Both the position numbers and the translations under genes were made by a program. Below are positions 1-6,239 of a DNA stretch of 11,124 bases, piece by piece; position 1 is the stretch's first letter, and each line of letters starts with the position of its first letter. This DNA is from Leptospira sp. (GTDB lineage Bacteria > Spirochaetota > Leptospiria > Leptospirales > Leptospiraceae), in assembly GCA_025457985.1 (NCBI GenBank), contig JALOTI010000023.1:1-11124 (forward strand), in the 5' to 3' direction. The notes under the pieces were generated by a model, which saw only the letters and a list, made by a program, of their open reading frames with translations, was not told where the DNA came from and did not search any database.

Positions 1-245
1 CCATATCGAATAAAAAATGGCGATTGCCCAATGTTACTGAGTTACAAAGTTTATTAGCATATTCTAAAGCGAGTACGCCTTTTATTTCGACTATTTTTCC
101 CAATACACAGAGTACGCAGTATTGGACGTCCACATCCAATCAATCCAATGTGATTGGTGCCTTTCTAACATATTTCAACACGGGCGATATGGCCAACTTA
201 GTAAAAACAAACGCCCGGCCAGTTCGATGCGTAGCAAACGAGTAG
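1..245 (+). CDS. DUF1566 (Lcl C-terminal-like) domain protein, 3' end only
   Basis: The window opens inside this gene. The open frame runs from the left edge (in phase with the codon at 3-5) to a TAG stop at 243-245, giving about 80 residues. It carries the DUF1566 signature: W-R-L-P followed by a T-E-L-Q-S-L helix at 18-53, a central Y-W-T-S-T-S motif, and a closing R-P-V-R-C-V at the extreme C-terminus. These proteins are usually exported or surface-attached in Leptospira, where the family is expanded; their function is unknown. The in-frame TTG at 24 is internal to the conserved W-R-L-P motif, so it is not the start. The N-terminus, with any signal peptide, lies outside the window. The family call is firm; the cellular role is not known. 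Confidence 0.85.
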   Translation, partial: ISNKKWRLPNVTELQSLLAYSKASTPFISTIFPNTQSTQYWTSTSNQSNVIGAFLTYFNTGDMANLVKTNARPVRCVANE

Positions 246-263
246 GAACCAATTTGGCGACCC

Positions 264-288
264 AGGCTCAAAATTTTACTTTGAGCCT
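264..288 (+). terminator. Hairpin after the DUF1566 gene, weak terminator candidate
   Basis: A perfect 9-bp inverted repeat, AGGCTCAAA (264-272) and TTTGAGCCT (280-288), with a 7-nt loop lies 18 bp after the stop codon. Only a short T run follows before GAAAAAAA, so it is not a textbook intrinsic terminator. Its position between two plus-strand transcription units still makes it the likely end of the first one. Confidence 0.45.
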
Positions 289-364
289 TTGAAAAAAATT
301 CTAAAAGAACGTCCATTTCCTTGGTTTCATTTGTCAGAAACAGAAATTCAATGAGGAGAATGAT

Positions 365-946
365 ATGAGAAAATTTCGAATTTCTGTTTTGAGCTTGGTA
401 TTTTTGATCTTTCTTGGGGTATGCCAAAATCAGACAAATCCATTTAAAGGTTTGAATGGAGTCTTTGCGGATCCAAAACCGTACGCATATGGACAAACTT
501 ACGGACATAGAAAGTTTAGTTTTGAAAAGGATCGTTGGTCATTGGACTTTACTCTAAGTTTAGATCCATTTGGGAAAGTACCTGTTTTCTCTTTTCGAAC
601 CTTTGGACGCTACGAAGTATTAAAACCGTCAAAAGTAGTATCTGGCGCTTGGGACGCAATTTTTTACGAGGATAAAAAATTTGTAACTCTTCATACCAAA
701 CAAAAGGAACTAATCGATGCATTTGGATTTACACCTTGTAAATTAGAATTTGGAATCGAAAAAGATATTTCCGAGACTGGTTGTTCCGTATGGGCTCCTG
801 TTTCCGTTTGCAATGAGGATCATGATTTGTTAGCTTTAACAGAAACAGGTGGACTTCGCTTTGGTGAGCGTCCGAAGGATAATAATATGTGCAAGAAGGA
901 GAATCGACCGACATCCTTAACTCCAAGTGTTGAGAGAGCGAATTGA
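365..946 (+). CDS. Secreted APCDD1-domain-like protein
   Basis: 193 residues, ATG start with a strong GAGGAGA Shine-Dalgarno at 353-359. Residues 1-20 form an export signal: M-R-K-F-R, then a hydrophobic stretch ending in L-G-V-C20. Cys20 could be lipidated, but Val at -1 is unusual for a spirochaetal lipobox, so a lipoprotein is only possible. The mature part reads as a beta-rich domain with R-T-F-G-R-Y (78-83), V-S-G-A-W (92-96), F-G-I-E-K-D-I-S-E-T-G-C (129-140) and L-R-F-G-E-R-P-K-D (164-172). In order and spacing these resemble, from memory, the second APCDD repeat of vertebrate APCDD1 (GRY, GGTE, VGI-x-x-D-x-x-x-T-x-G-C, GQRPSD). APCDD1 is a Wnt antagonist with a lipid-binding fold; a lipid-handling envelope role here is inference. 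The stop lies 1 base before the ATG of the sigma factor, so the two are cotranscribed. Confidence 0.6.
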   Translation: MRKFRISVLSLVFLIFLGVCQNQTNPFKGLNGVFADPKPYAYGQTYGHRKFSFEKDRWSLDFTLSLDPFGKVPVFSFRTFGRYEVLKPSKVVSGAWDAIFYEDKKFVTLHTKQKELIDAFGFTPCKLEFGIEKDISETGCSVWAPVSVCNEDHDLLALTETGGLRFGERPKDNNMCKKENRPTSLTPSVERAN

Positions 947-947
947 G

Positions 948-1559
948 ATGAACGGTTTGGATGGAAAAGAAAATGAGGAGACTACTTCTGTAGTCTCCAA
1001 AGAAAAATTCCAAAGTTTATTTTTGGAGTTTCAAGCACAGTTGAAGTCTTACCTTTATAGGATCACTGCAAATCGTGCTGATGCAGAGGATATCTCTCAA
1101 GATACTTTTTTAAAAGCCTATGAAAAACTGGCTACCTACCGCGGAGAATCTTCTTTAAAAACATGGGTTTTTCAAATTGCTACTCATATCGCTTTTAATC
1201 GACAAAAGCACAACAAACGTTGGAAAGTTGATGTTAGCGAGGAAGCTAAACGATTGGTTATGGAAAATCCAAGCCTTTCCGAAAAGATTCTTGTCACTCG
1301 ATCAGAATCGCCCTCTGGGGTTTATGAAGTTAAAGAACATATAGATACTTGTTTTACTTGTATGGCAAAAAATTTACCAATCGAGAAACAGATTGCTTTA
1401 ATCTTAAAGGATATTTATGATTTTTCAACCAAAGAAATTGCATTGATCCTAGACAAGACTTACCCTAGTGTAAAACCTCTGGTTTCCAGCTTCAAGAAGT
1501 TCTATTGCGTTGCAATCGTATCGCTATGGGGGAGGAAGATTTGTCAAAACTATAAATAA
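948..1559 (+). CDS. ECF-type RNA polymerase sigma factor, altered C-terminus
   Basis: 203 residues. I chose ATG 948, one base after the upstream TGA and preceded by GAGAGAG; a GTG at 927 would overlap the upstream gene by 20 bases. Region 2 spans about residues 21-90 and shows D-A-E-D-I-S-Q-D-T-F-L-K-A-Y (45-58) and K-T-W-V-F-Q-I-A-T-H (71-80), the core-binding and -10 recognition helices. Region 4 spans about 142-190 with the helix-turn-helix F-S-T-K-E-I-A-L-I-L-D-K-T-Y-P-S-V-K (159-176). Between them lies C-F-T-C (135-138) after E-H-I-D-T, typical of one ECF subgroup. After residue 180 the match to region 4.2 fades; a different frame reads a more protein-like tail ending at 1555, so a frameshift is possible. 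No anti-sigma gene is evident. Neighbours suggest it controls exported proteins. Confidence 0.85.
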   Translation: MNGLDGKENEETTSVVSKEKFQSLFLEFQAQLKSYLYRITANRADAEDISQDTFLKAYEKLATYRGESSLKTWVFQIATHIAFNRQKHNKRWKVDVSEEAKRLVMENPSLSEKILVTRSESPSGVYEVKEHIDTCFTCMAKNLPIEKQIALILKDIYDFSTKEIALILDKTYPSVKPLVSSFKKFYCVAIVSLWGRKICQNYK

Positions 1560-1605
1560 ATAGTTGATTTCATTACAAATTTAGATTTAAAATTGGCGGG
1601 AAGAG

Positions 1606-2772
1606 ATGGGCAAAAATTTCCTGAATCGAATTTTGAGAAATTTAGTTCTAAATCTATGTTTGCTTATTTATTTCCAAATTTTCCTGAATGCCTGTTTCTT
1701 AAATCCTATCTTCCAAGTTCTTGTATTCAGTGAAAGAGATAGTGGAGGAAATTCTAATCCTTTGTTACTCGCGGGTATTTTGGGTGCTTCGGGATCTTTT
1801 TCGAATAAAGACATTACCGCATACTCTATACCTTCTTTAAATCTTACCGGAACTATTGCAGGCAACAGAATCCTTTTAGTTTCGGATACATTAACAAACG
1901 TTTCATCATACACAGCAGAATTTACTACTACAGGACAAAAAGTTACAATAGGTGGTGTCGAACAAATAAGTAATGTAACTACAAATTCATATACATCCAG
2001 TTTAACGTATACGGTTACAGCGTTAGATGGATCAACCAAAGACTATTCTGTATTTCTAACAGCTCCAAGATCCATTGGCGGATCTTCCCTGCGAATTTGG
2101 TTAAAAGCAGATGCAATTTCTGCAACGAATGGATCAGAAGTTGAAAGCTGGGCAGACCTAAGCGGTTTTGGAAATCACTTTACAAATTTGACTGTTTCCG
2201 CTCAGCCAATCTACCAAACATCTAGAGTGAATGGTTTGCCGGCACTTCTGTTTACGCAAACTGGGCTCAAAACTATTGGAACAACAACCGCGACCGGACT
2301 CTATATAGATAATAGTGCTTCCTTCTTTATCGTGATGAAATATATTTCCAATGCGGGAGGAGCACAAACAGTATTCAATATTGGATCTACGAATGGACGG
2401 CAATTTGATATAAATGATACACCTCGAGCAGCACTTTTAGGTACGAATAATGTCGGATGGGATTATACTTCTCTTTTTACATTTCCTACTGATTTTCTCG
2501 CATTTGGTTCGGTTCAAAACCTCCAGATCAGTAAGAATGAAATTTGGAACGGGGATTTTAAAGCTGAATTAAGACCAGCTAACGGAGGCCCTTCCATGTA
2601 TTCCGGAACTCCTGCAAGTTCTTATCTATCCGCTGGGGGAATGGATATGGAAATCGCGGAATTATTATACTTTAATACCTTTTTATCCCAAAGTGATGTC
2701 GATAAAATATTCTGTTATTTAAACACTAAGTATAATTTTTCTTCCACTACATTGAGTTGCAATAATATATAA
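1606..2772 (+). CDS. Lipoprotein with Ig-like (DUF5018-type) repeat and LamG-like domain
   Basis: 388 residues, ATG start with a purine-rich GGCGGGAAGAG immediately upstream, 46 bp after the sigma factor stop. The signal peptide ends in F-L-N-A-C30, a good spirochaetal lipobox, so Cys30 is probably lipidated. Residues about 65-152 form a bacterial Ig-like repeat: K-D-I-T-A-Y near 68-73, then G-T-I-A-G-N, and a closing T-Y-T-V-T-A-L-D-G-S-T-K-D-Y-S-V. Residues about 160-385 resemble a LamG/concanavalin-A-like domain: L-R-I-W-L-K-A-D, V-E-S-W-A-D-L-S-G-F-G-N-H, a C-terminal A-E-L-L-Y-F-N-T-F-L-S, then C-Y-L-N-T-K-Y-N-F. Such proteins are displayed on the outer membrane and the second domain often binds glycans; the ligand here is unknown. 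Placement suggests it is in the sigma factor's regulon. Confidence 0.8.
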   Translation: MGKNFLNRILRNLVLNLCLLIYFQIFLNACFLNPIFQVLVFSERDSGGNSNPLLLAGILGASGSFSNKDITAYSIPSLNLTGTIAGNRILLVSDTLTNVSSYTAEFTTTGQKVTIGGVEQISNVTTNSYTSSLTYTVTALDGSTKDYSVFLTAPRSIGGSSLRIWLKADAISATNGSEVESWADLSGFGNHFTNLTVSAQPIYQTSRVNGLPALLFTQTGLKTIGTTTATGLYIDNSASFFIVMKYISNAGGAQTVFNIGSTNGRQFDINDTPRAALLGTNNVGWDYTSLFTFPTDFLAFGSVQNLQISKNEIWNGDFKAELRPANGGPSMYSGTPASSYLSAGGMDMEIAELLYFNTFLSQSDVDKIFCYLNTKYNFSSTTLSCNNI

Positions 2773-2782
2773 TATAACAATC

Positions 2783-2804
2783 CCAGTCGATGATACAGAA
2801 CTGG
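2783..2804. terminator. Short hairpin between convergent genes
   Basis: CCAGT (2783-2787) pairs with ACTGG (2800-2804) around a 12-nt loop in the 43-bp gap between the lipoprotein gene and the convergent amine oxidase gene. The stem is short and no clean T tract follows, so it is only a weak terminator candidate. Confidence 0.2.
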
Positions 2805-2815
2805 TGGTTTCCATT

Positions 2816-4150
2816 TCATTCTTGAATTTCTTTGGCGACACGTAACCCCGATAGATAGGCTCCATGAACATATCCGTAATGGGCACGTGAAGTATGTTCC
2901 CCACAAAAAAACAATCGGTTTTCTCGTGCTCCCAAAGTATCCATATCGTTTCCCGTACTCCCAATAGCAAAAGCCGCATAAGAACCGTAAGCGTAAGGAT
3001 CTTCGGACCAACGTGTATAAAGAATTCGTTTTGGTTTTGGAATTTTCTTTCCGAGCTCTGTCTCGAGGCGAGATAAAAACATGGTTTCGAGCTCTTTCTT
3101 AGAAAAACTTTCACATTCCTTTGCAAACTTTCCTGCAACAAAAGACAGTAAAGTGGGCTTTTTGTAGAGAGGTAAGAGCGATATGGTATATCGAAAATCC
3201 CTTTTTTCCTGCCGCGTACCGATTGTTCCTAATTCTGGATTCCAAAAGGGCTCATCCCACTCCAAATAGAGTTTGTTTAAGAGACCCATTTTCAATCGGG
3301 AAAGTGAATTCTTTTTTGCAAGGGAAAATCCTGGTTCAAAACTAACCTTTCCTTTTTGCAAAACACCTAACGGTATACTTATGACTGCAAAATCGCCTTC
3401 CCAAGATTTATTTTTCGATTGGAACCGAACACCTGATTGTGTTTGTTTTACCAAATTCACTTCTTCACCTAAGTGTAATTTAAGTCCATTGGAAAGGTAC
3501 GGTAATAAAGACGCATATCCATTTAAGAATACCATATCGGGTCCAGAGAATGTTTCTCCTTCCTCCAAATGAGTCTTAGCTGATAGATTTTCTAAATCAA
3601 TGGCAACCGCAGCTTCCGTCGTCAATACCATCCAGTCGTATAAGTCTTGTTCTATTCCCTTCAGATTTGGATTTTCCTTTCGTAACAAATCTGAAAAACT
3701 AAGAGTATCAGAATTAGAATCAGATTTAGATTCCAGGGAAGAAATAAGATCCGCAACCTTCTCTTCCATTTTTGTAATCATTGGACGACGCAAAGATTTC
3801 CCTTGGGACCAAAATTCCACATTCTCTTCAGGTGGTAGGAGAAGGGGAGAATTTGCTTTTTTACTGAGTTCGACTAGCGGGTTCTTCTGCACTCCATGGA
3901 TATAACTAGCACCCAATTCGAGAGGATATCCCCAATCCAAATTTGTATGAATTCTGCCACCTAACCGATTCCTGGCTTCGATTACCTCAACGGAATATCC
4001 GTTTTGAGAGAGCTCTTTTGCAGCAGCAAGCCCACTCATCCCTCCACCTAATACCAATACATGGCCTTTGTTTTTAGGAAGCGATTTGCCCCTTAACTTG
4101 AATTGAGTCCCTGCAAAAAGTAAAGAGAGTAGAAAGGTTTTTCTGTTCAA
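2816..4150 (-). CDS. Flavin-dependent amine oxidase (monoamine/polyamine oxidase family)
   Basis: 444 residues. The start is a TTG at 4150-4148, supported by AGGAG 7 bases upstream; no ATG lies between it and the FAD motif. The N-terminal Rossmann motif V-L-G-G-G-M-S-G-L-A-A-A (33-44) is followed by the ribose-binding Glu58 in V-I-E-A-R and by N-R-L-G-G-R-I-H-T (61-69). Lys293 in M-G-L-L-N-K-L matches the conserved flavin-contacting lysine of polyamine oxidases and LSD1. The C-terminal FAD motif is F-C-G-E-H-T-S (415-421), preceded by R-W-S-E-D-P-Y-A-Y-G-S-Y. The enzyme should oxidise a primary or secondary amine with O2, releasing aldehyde or imine and H2O2; the substrate cannot be told. Residues 1-15 are hydrophobic with N-R-K rather than twin arginine, so export or membrane anchoring is possible. 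It follows the DoxX-like gene by 86 bp on the same strand. Confidence 0.88.
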   Translation of the reverse strand: MNRKTFLLSLLFAGTQFKLRGKSLPKNKGHVLVLGGGMSGLAAAKELSQNGYSVEVIEARNRLGGRIHTNLDWGYPLELGASYIHGVQKNPLVELSKKANSPLLLPPEENVEFWSQGKSLRRPMITKMEEKVADLISSLESKSDSNSDTLSFSDLLRKENPNLKGIEQDLYDWMVLTTEAAVAIDLENLSAKTHLEEGETFSGPDMVFLNGYASLLPYLSNGLKLHLGEEVNLVKQTQSGVRFQSKNKSWEGDFAVISIPLGVLQKGKVSFEPGFSLAKKNSLSRLKMGLLNKLYLEWDEPFWNPELGTIGTRQEKRDFRYTISLLPLYKKPTLLSFVAGKFAKECESFSKKELETMFLSRLETELGKKIPKPKRILYTRWSEDPYAYGSYAAFAIGSTGNDMDTLGARENRLFFCGEHTSRAHYGYVHGAYLSGLRVAKEIQE

Positions 4151-4204
4151 ACGAAATCTCCTACAGCAATATTGAAGAAACGACCAAAGAACTTCCTTGC
4201 TGTT

Positions 4205-4229
4205 TTTTAGGATCCAACAATCCCTAAAA
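4205..4229. repeat. Inverted repeat between the DoxX-like and amine oxidase genes
   Basis: TTTTAGGAT at 4205-4213 pairs with ATCC-C-TAAAA (one bulged C) ending at 4229, around the loop CCAACA. It lies in the 86-bp gap on the transcribed strand. Reading the minus strand it is followed by A rather than T residues, so it does not look like an intrinsic terminator. An mRNA processing or stability hairpin is possible. Confidence 0.3.
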
Positions 4230-4236
4230 CATTGGA

Positions 4237-4602
4237 TTACGTTCCTATTTTTTTATGCCATAAAAAATAAGATCCCAAAATAGCAGATAAGGGTAGGATC
4301 AGAAGCAAAGTCATTGGGTCAAACGGTCCAGCCATGAATGCGGAATAAATTGCTCCAACAATATCGAAAACAAGACCAGCGTATGCCCATTCCTTCAGTC
4401 GCCTAAGGTTAGGAAGTACGATCACTATACATCCAGAAATTTTAGCAATACCTAAAAAGGGCAATAGATACGACGGATAACCAAGTTGTTTGAAAACTTC
4501 AAGCCAATCCTCGGTTTGCATGATATTCATAACAGATCCAGGTAATAAAAAAAATAAGACGAGCCCCGTTGTGATCCAATAGAAAATATTCAGGTTTTTC
4601 AT
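4237..4602 (-). CDS. DoxX-like integral membrane protein
   Basis: 121 residues, ATG start with AAAGGAT upstream. Four hydrophobic segments at about 6-25, 45-63, 73-92 and 97-115 give the four-helix layout of DoxX-like proteins (DoxX_2 group). Diagnostic stretches are the L-G-Y-P-S-Y-L-L-P-F-L-G-I-A-K-I-S-G run (41-58) and L-K-E-W-A-Y-A-G-L-V-F-D (69-80). The family sits in the inner membrane; most members have no assigned reaction, although some relatives are quinone-linked or redox-associated. The gene is first in a minus-strand pair with the amine oxidase. A DoxX-like gene is often next to a HxlR or ArsR regulator; none is adjacent here. Family assignment is firm; function is unknown. Confidence 0.85.
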   Translation of the reverse strand: MKNLNIFYWITTGLVLFFLLPGSVMNIMQTEDWLEVFKQLGYPSYLLPFLGIAKISGCIVIVLPNLRRLKEWAYAGLVFDIVGAIYSAFMAGPFDPMTLLLILPLSAILGSYFLWHKKIGT

Positions 4603-4899
4603 GACAGTTTTATCCTTTTTGCTTTATTGAGTTCTATGTTAAGAATATCAATTTTTGGGAAATTATGTAAATAGTAATTTTGGTTTAAAAAACATTCGAG
4701 CTTAGAATTTTATGTAAGTACAATTTGCACTTATTTTGTTTGGCTCGATCCTTTAAGATGATTCCTCCATTCAAATCTAAACTAGAGAGTACTTTTCTCA
4801 CATGTAAGGTTTAAGGCTGTAGTCCGAAAGCAGTTAAAGATCAGAGACTACTGATGTATCCTGCGGCTGGTGGAAAAAAAAGAAGTTTTTACTACCCGC
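4603..4899. other. Intergenic region upstream of the DoxX-like gene
   Basis: No gene is visible in these roughly 300 bp. Minus-strand TTTACA and TATTCT near 4640-4675, 18 bp apart, could be a promoter for the DoxX-like gene. TTATGTAA occurs twice in direct orientation (4663-4670 and 4710-4717). An imperfect palindrome TAAGTACAA-T-TTGCACTTA (4715-4733, one mismatch) could be an operator. An A8 run at 4874-4881 reads as T8 after the stop of the DUF1289 gene and may serve termination, though the stem before it is poor. The rest, 4740-4870, shows nothing recognisable. Confidence 0.4.
4715..4733. promoter_or_regulatory. Imperfect palindrome, possible operator upstream of the DoxX-like gene
   Basis: TAAGTACAA (4715-4723), a single central T, and TTGCACTTA (4725-4733) form 9-bp arms with one mismatch. 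The size and one-base centre suit a dimeric winged-helix repressor site. It lies about 115 bp upstream of the DoxX-like start, which is far for direct repression. No cognate regulator is adjacent, so this is a weak call. Confidence 0.25.
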
Positions 4900-5121
4900 T
4901 TACAAAGTTAGATTCAACCGACGGAATTCGCACAACTCCATCACTTGGGCTTTTTCATCATTCGAATAGAATTTCCATTCTTTTTTTTCATTTCGCAACA
5001 ATCCACAATTCGGGCATTGTCTATTTTTATTGCGAAAATCGCATTCATCGATGCAAGGCGAGTCAGATATGCCTTTAAGTTTTTGTTTCCATATAATGAA
5101 TGGATTATCAGTTTTTTTCAT
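4900..5121 (-). CDS. DUF1289 family small four-cysteine protein
   Basis: 73 residues, ATG start with GGAGAG 6 bases upstream. The pattern S-P-C23-I-D-E-C27 ... C36-P-N-C39-G followed by an E-x-x-x-W helix (W near 49) is the DUF1289 signature; family members are annotated as putative Fe-S or zinc proteins. The four cysteines are positioned to bind one metal centre. No signal peptide or membrane segment is visible, so it should be cytoplasmic. Its first 14 bases overlap the end of the upstream Mpo1-like gene, so it is the last gene of the TetR operon. An iron or lipid-oxidation link is inference from the neighbour. The family assignment is good; the function is unknown. Confidence 0.8.
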   Translation of the reverse strand: MKKTDNPFIIWKQKLKGISDSPCIDECDFRNKNRQCPNCGLLRNEKKEWKFYSNDEKAQVMELCEFRRLNLTL

Positions 5122-5467
5122 ACAATTCTCTCCGAGAGAAATAAAAAACCAGTTGGAAGGTAAAGATATGATTAGCTAGGATAAACCAAAGATTCGAATA
5201 ATCCTTGCGATTGATTCTTAGGTTGCCAACTTTCTCATTTCTTTCGAATAATCGATGGGCAAAAATTCCGGGAACGCCATGAATAACTGGAAAACAAACA
5301 ATGGTTATTGGATGTAAAAATAAAATGGAAAAAGGAATCCAAATTAAACCCATTATGGTTCCCAAGGCATGGAAGAAAACTGTTCTAGGGTCCCGGTGTT
5401 CTGGTAGATACACTTCATTGTAAAATTTATAGAAACGGATACGAAATGCCTTAGACAAAAAATTCAT
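5108..5467 (-). CDS. DUF962/Mpo1-like membrane protein
   Basis: 119 residues. The ATG overlaps the stop of the TetR gene in the arrangement ATGA (5467-5464), so translation is probably coupled. The N-terminus has the family motif Y-L-P-E-H24-R-D-P-R then F-F-H33-A-L-G-T. Hydrophobic segments lie at about 34-52, 54-70 and 98-111. A central H71-R-L-F-E-R-N motif is followed by D-Y-S-N-L-W-F-I-L-A-N-H100. Characterised yeast Mpo1 is an Fe(II)-dependent dioxygenase that shortens 2-hydroxy fatty acids by alpha-oxidation, and the conserved histidines here could bind iron. This subtype is only distantly related, so the same reaction is possible but not shown. It lies in the inner membrane within a TetR-controlled operon with a DUF1289 protein. 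Confidence 0.72.
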   Translation of the reverse strand: MNFLSKAFRIRFYKFYNEVYLPEHRDPRTVFFHALGTIMGLIWIPFSILFLHPITIVCFPVIHGVPGIFAHRLFERNEKVGNLRINRKDYSNLWFILANHIFTFQLVFYFSRRELYEKN

Positions 5468-6051
5468 TCTTTTTCTCCTTCGGGGTATTTGCTTGTTAAC
5501 CCCGCTAAAAAAATGGCAACTGCTTCCTTAAAACTTTCCTCAGGTTTTTCTGGAATTCCAAAAGATCTCCTAATTTCTAGAGATAAAATCCCGAAGATAA
5601 GTGCCCTAAAGGATCGACTAACTGAAAGTAATTTATCATCAGGGATAGTGTAATCACTGAAAATGTCTCGTAAGAGTTTTTGAGATTGGCTCCTAAGTGC
5701 TGCTAACTCTTTTGGTTCTTTCTCTCCGCGAAACATACTTGCTTGGAACAAACCTGGTTTTTTTAGAGCAAACTTTCTAAGTAATAGAGCAAGGTATTCC
5801 AATCGTGCAGAGGAATTTGCACGCAATTTTGTAACTTCTTCTAGGAGTGCAGAAATTTCTTGGAAACTCAATAGAGCTAAGTGTATTTTTAGATCTTCAA
5901 AACTTTCAAAGTGTTTGTACAAAGCAGCAGAAGTCAAAGAAAGTTTTTCTGCAATTTTTTTGACACTCAATGAGTCCCATCCATCTGCGTTTGCGATTCC
6001 CACCGCCGTTTCTAAGATTCTGTTTTTCGAATCAGAAATTTGGTTAATCAT
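5464..6051 (-). CDS. TetR family transcriptional regulator
   Basis: 195 residues using ATG 6051-6049. The frame extends upstream to 6105, but that stretch contains the TTGACA -35 box and operator sequence and has no ribosome binding site, so the downstream ATG is preferred. Residues 9-50 form the TetR DNA-binding domain: R-I-L-E-T-A, then the helix-turn-helix L-S-V-K-K-I-A-E-K-L-S-L-T-S-A-A-L-Y-K-H-F (28-48). Residues 60-190 are the helical ligand-binding and dimer domain, resembling the TetR_C_33 (WHG) type. The double palindrome covering its own start (6043-6078) implies autorepression. It is the first gene of the operon with the Mpo1-like and DUF1289 genes. The ligand is unknown; a fatty-acid-like inducer is a guess from the neighbour. 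Confidence 0.88.
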   Translation of the reverse strand: MINQISDSKNRILETAVGIANADGWDSLSVKKIAEKLSLTSAALYKHFESFEDLKIHLALLSFQEISALLEEVTKLRANSSARLEYLALLLRKFALKKPGLFQASMFRGEKEPKELAALRSQSQKLLRDIFSDYTIPDDKLLSVSRSFRALIFGILSLEIRRSFGIPEKPEESFKEAVAIFLAGLTSKYPEGEKE

Positions 6052-6078
6052 ATTAACATTTAGGTTAATATGATTAAC
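6043..6078. promoter_or_regulatory. Double palindromic operator of the TetR operon
   Basis: GTTAATCATATTAAC (6043-6057) and GTTAATATGATTAAC (6064-6078) are perfect inverted copies, 15 of 15, separated by ATTTAG. Each arm is itself palindromic (GTTAAT, 3 bases, ATTAAC), so there are four GTTAAT half-sites. Arm centres are 21 bp apart, two helical turns, which places two dimers on one face of the DNA. The left arm contains the regulator's start codon; the right arm lies between the -35 and -10 positions. Confidence 0.85.
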
Positions 6079-6087
6079 TTTTGTCAA
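6058..6087 (-). promoter_or_regulatory. Promoter of the TetR operon
   Basis: A consensus -35 TTGACA lies at 6087-6082 on the minus strand. With a 17- to 19-bp spacer the -10 falls at CCTAAA, CTAAAT or TAAATG (6064-6057), a weak box. The start of transcription would be near 6050, at or next to the ATG at 6051, and no Shine-Dalgarno precedes that ATG, so the mRNA may be leaderless. Both palindromes overlap the promoter. Confidence 0.6.
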
Positions 6088-6130
6088 GACATTTAATCGA
6101 AACAAAACCCAAGACTCAGATTTTTCCTGG

Positions 6131-6177
6131 ATTTTTTTAAAAAAATTTTACAGGGCTCAATTTTAATTTTTTGAACC
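6131..6177. repeat. A/T palindrome and adjacent hairpin upstream of the TetR operon
   Basis: ATTTTTTTAAAAAAAT (6131-6146) is a perfect 16-nt palindrome. It is followed by GGCTCAA (6154-6160) pairing with TTGAACC (6171-6177), one mismatch, around a 10-nt A/T loop. The 6106-6277 gap holds no gene. The hairpin may insulate the TetR promoter from the remnant gene beyond it, or may simply be bendable A-tract DNA. Confidence 0.35.
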
Positions 6178-6239
6178 AATTTTGTATTTTCTTTATTCTA
6201 AAGGAAATTTGCACAAATTTAAAAGCCATTCTGACCTAC

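Noticed and set aside
245..335. ECF-type promoter (GGAAC or GAAC boxes at 245-249 and 307-310 with a downstream GTC) for the sigma factor operon
   Set aside because: The spacing to any CGTC-like -10 element is wrong, so autoregulation cannot be supported from these bases.
3121..3905. Plus-strand open frames of 74 to 101 codons within 3121-3905
   Set aside because: They are antisense to the amine oxidase gene, whose motifs are intact on the minus strand, and show no domain.
6052..6105. Longer TetR protein starting at 6105
   Set aside because: The added codons cover the -35 box and the operator, and there is no ribosome binding site upstream.
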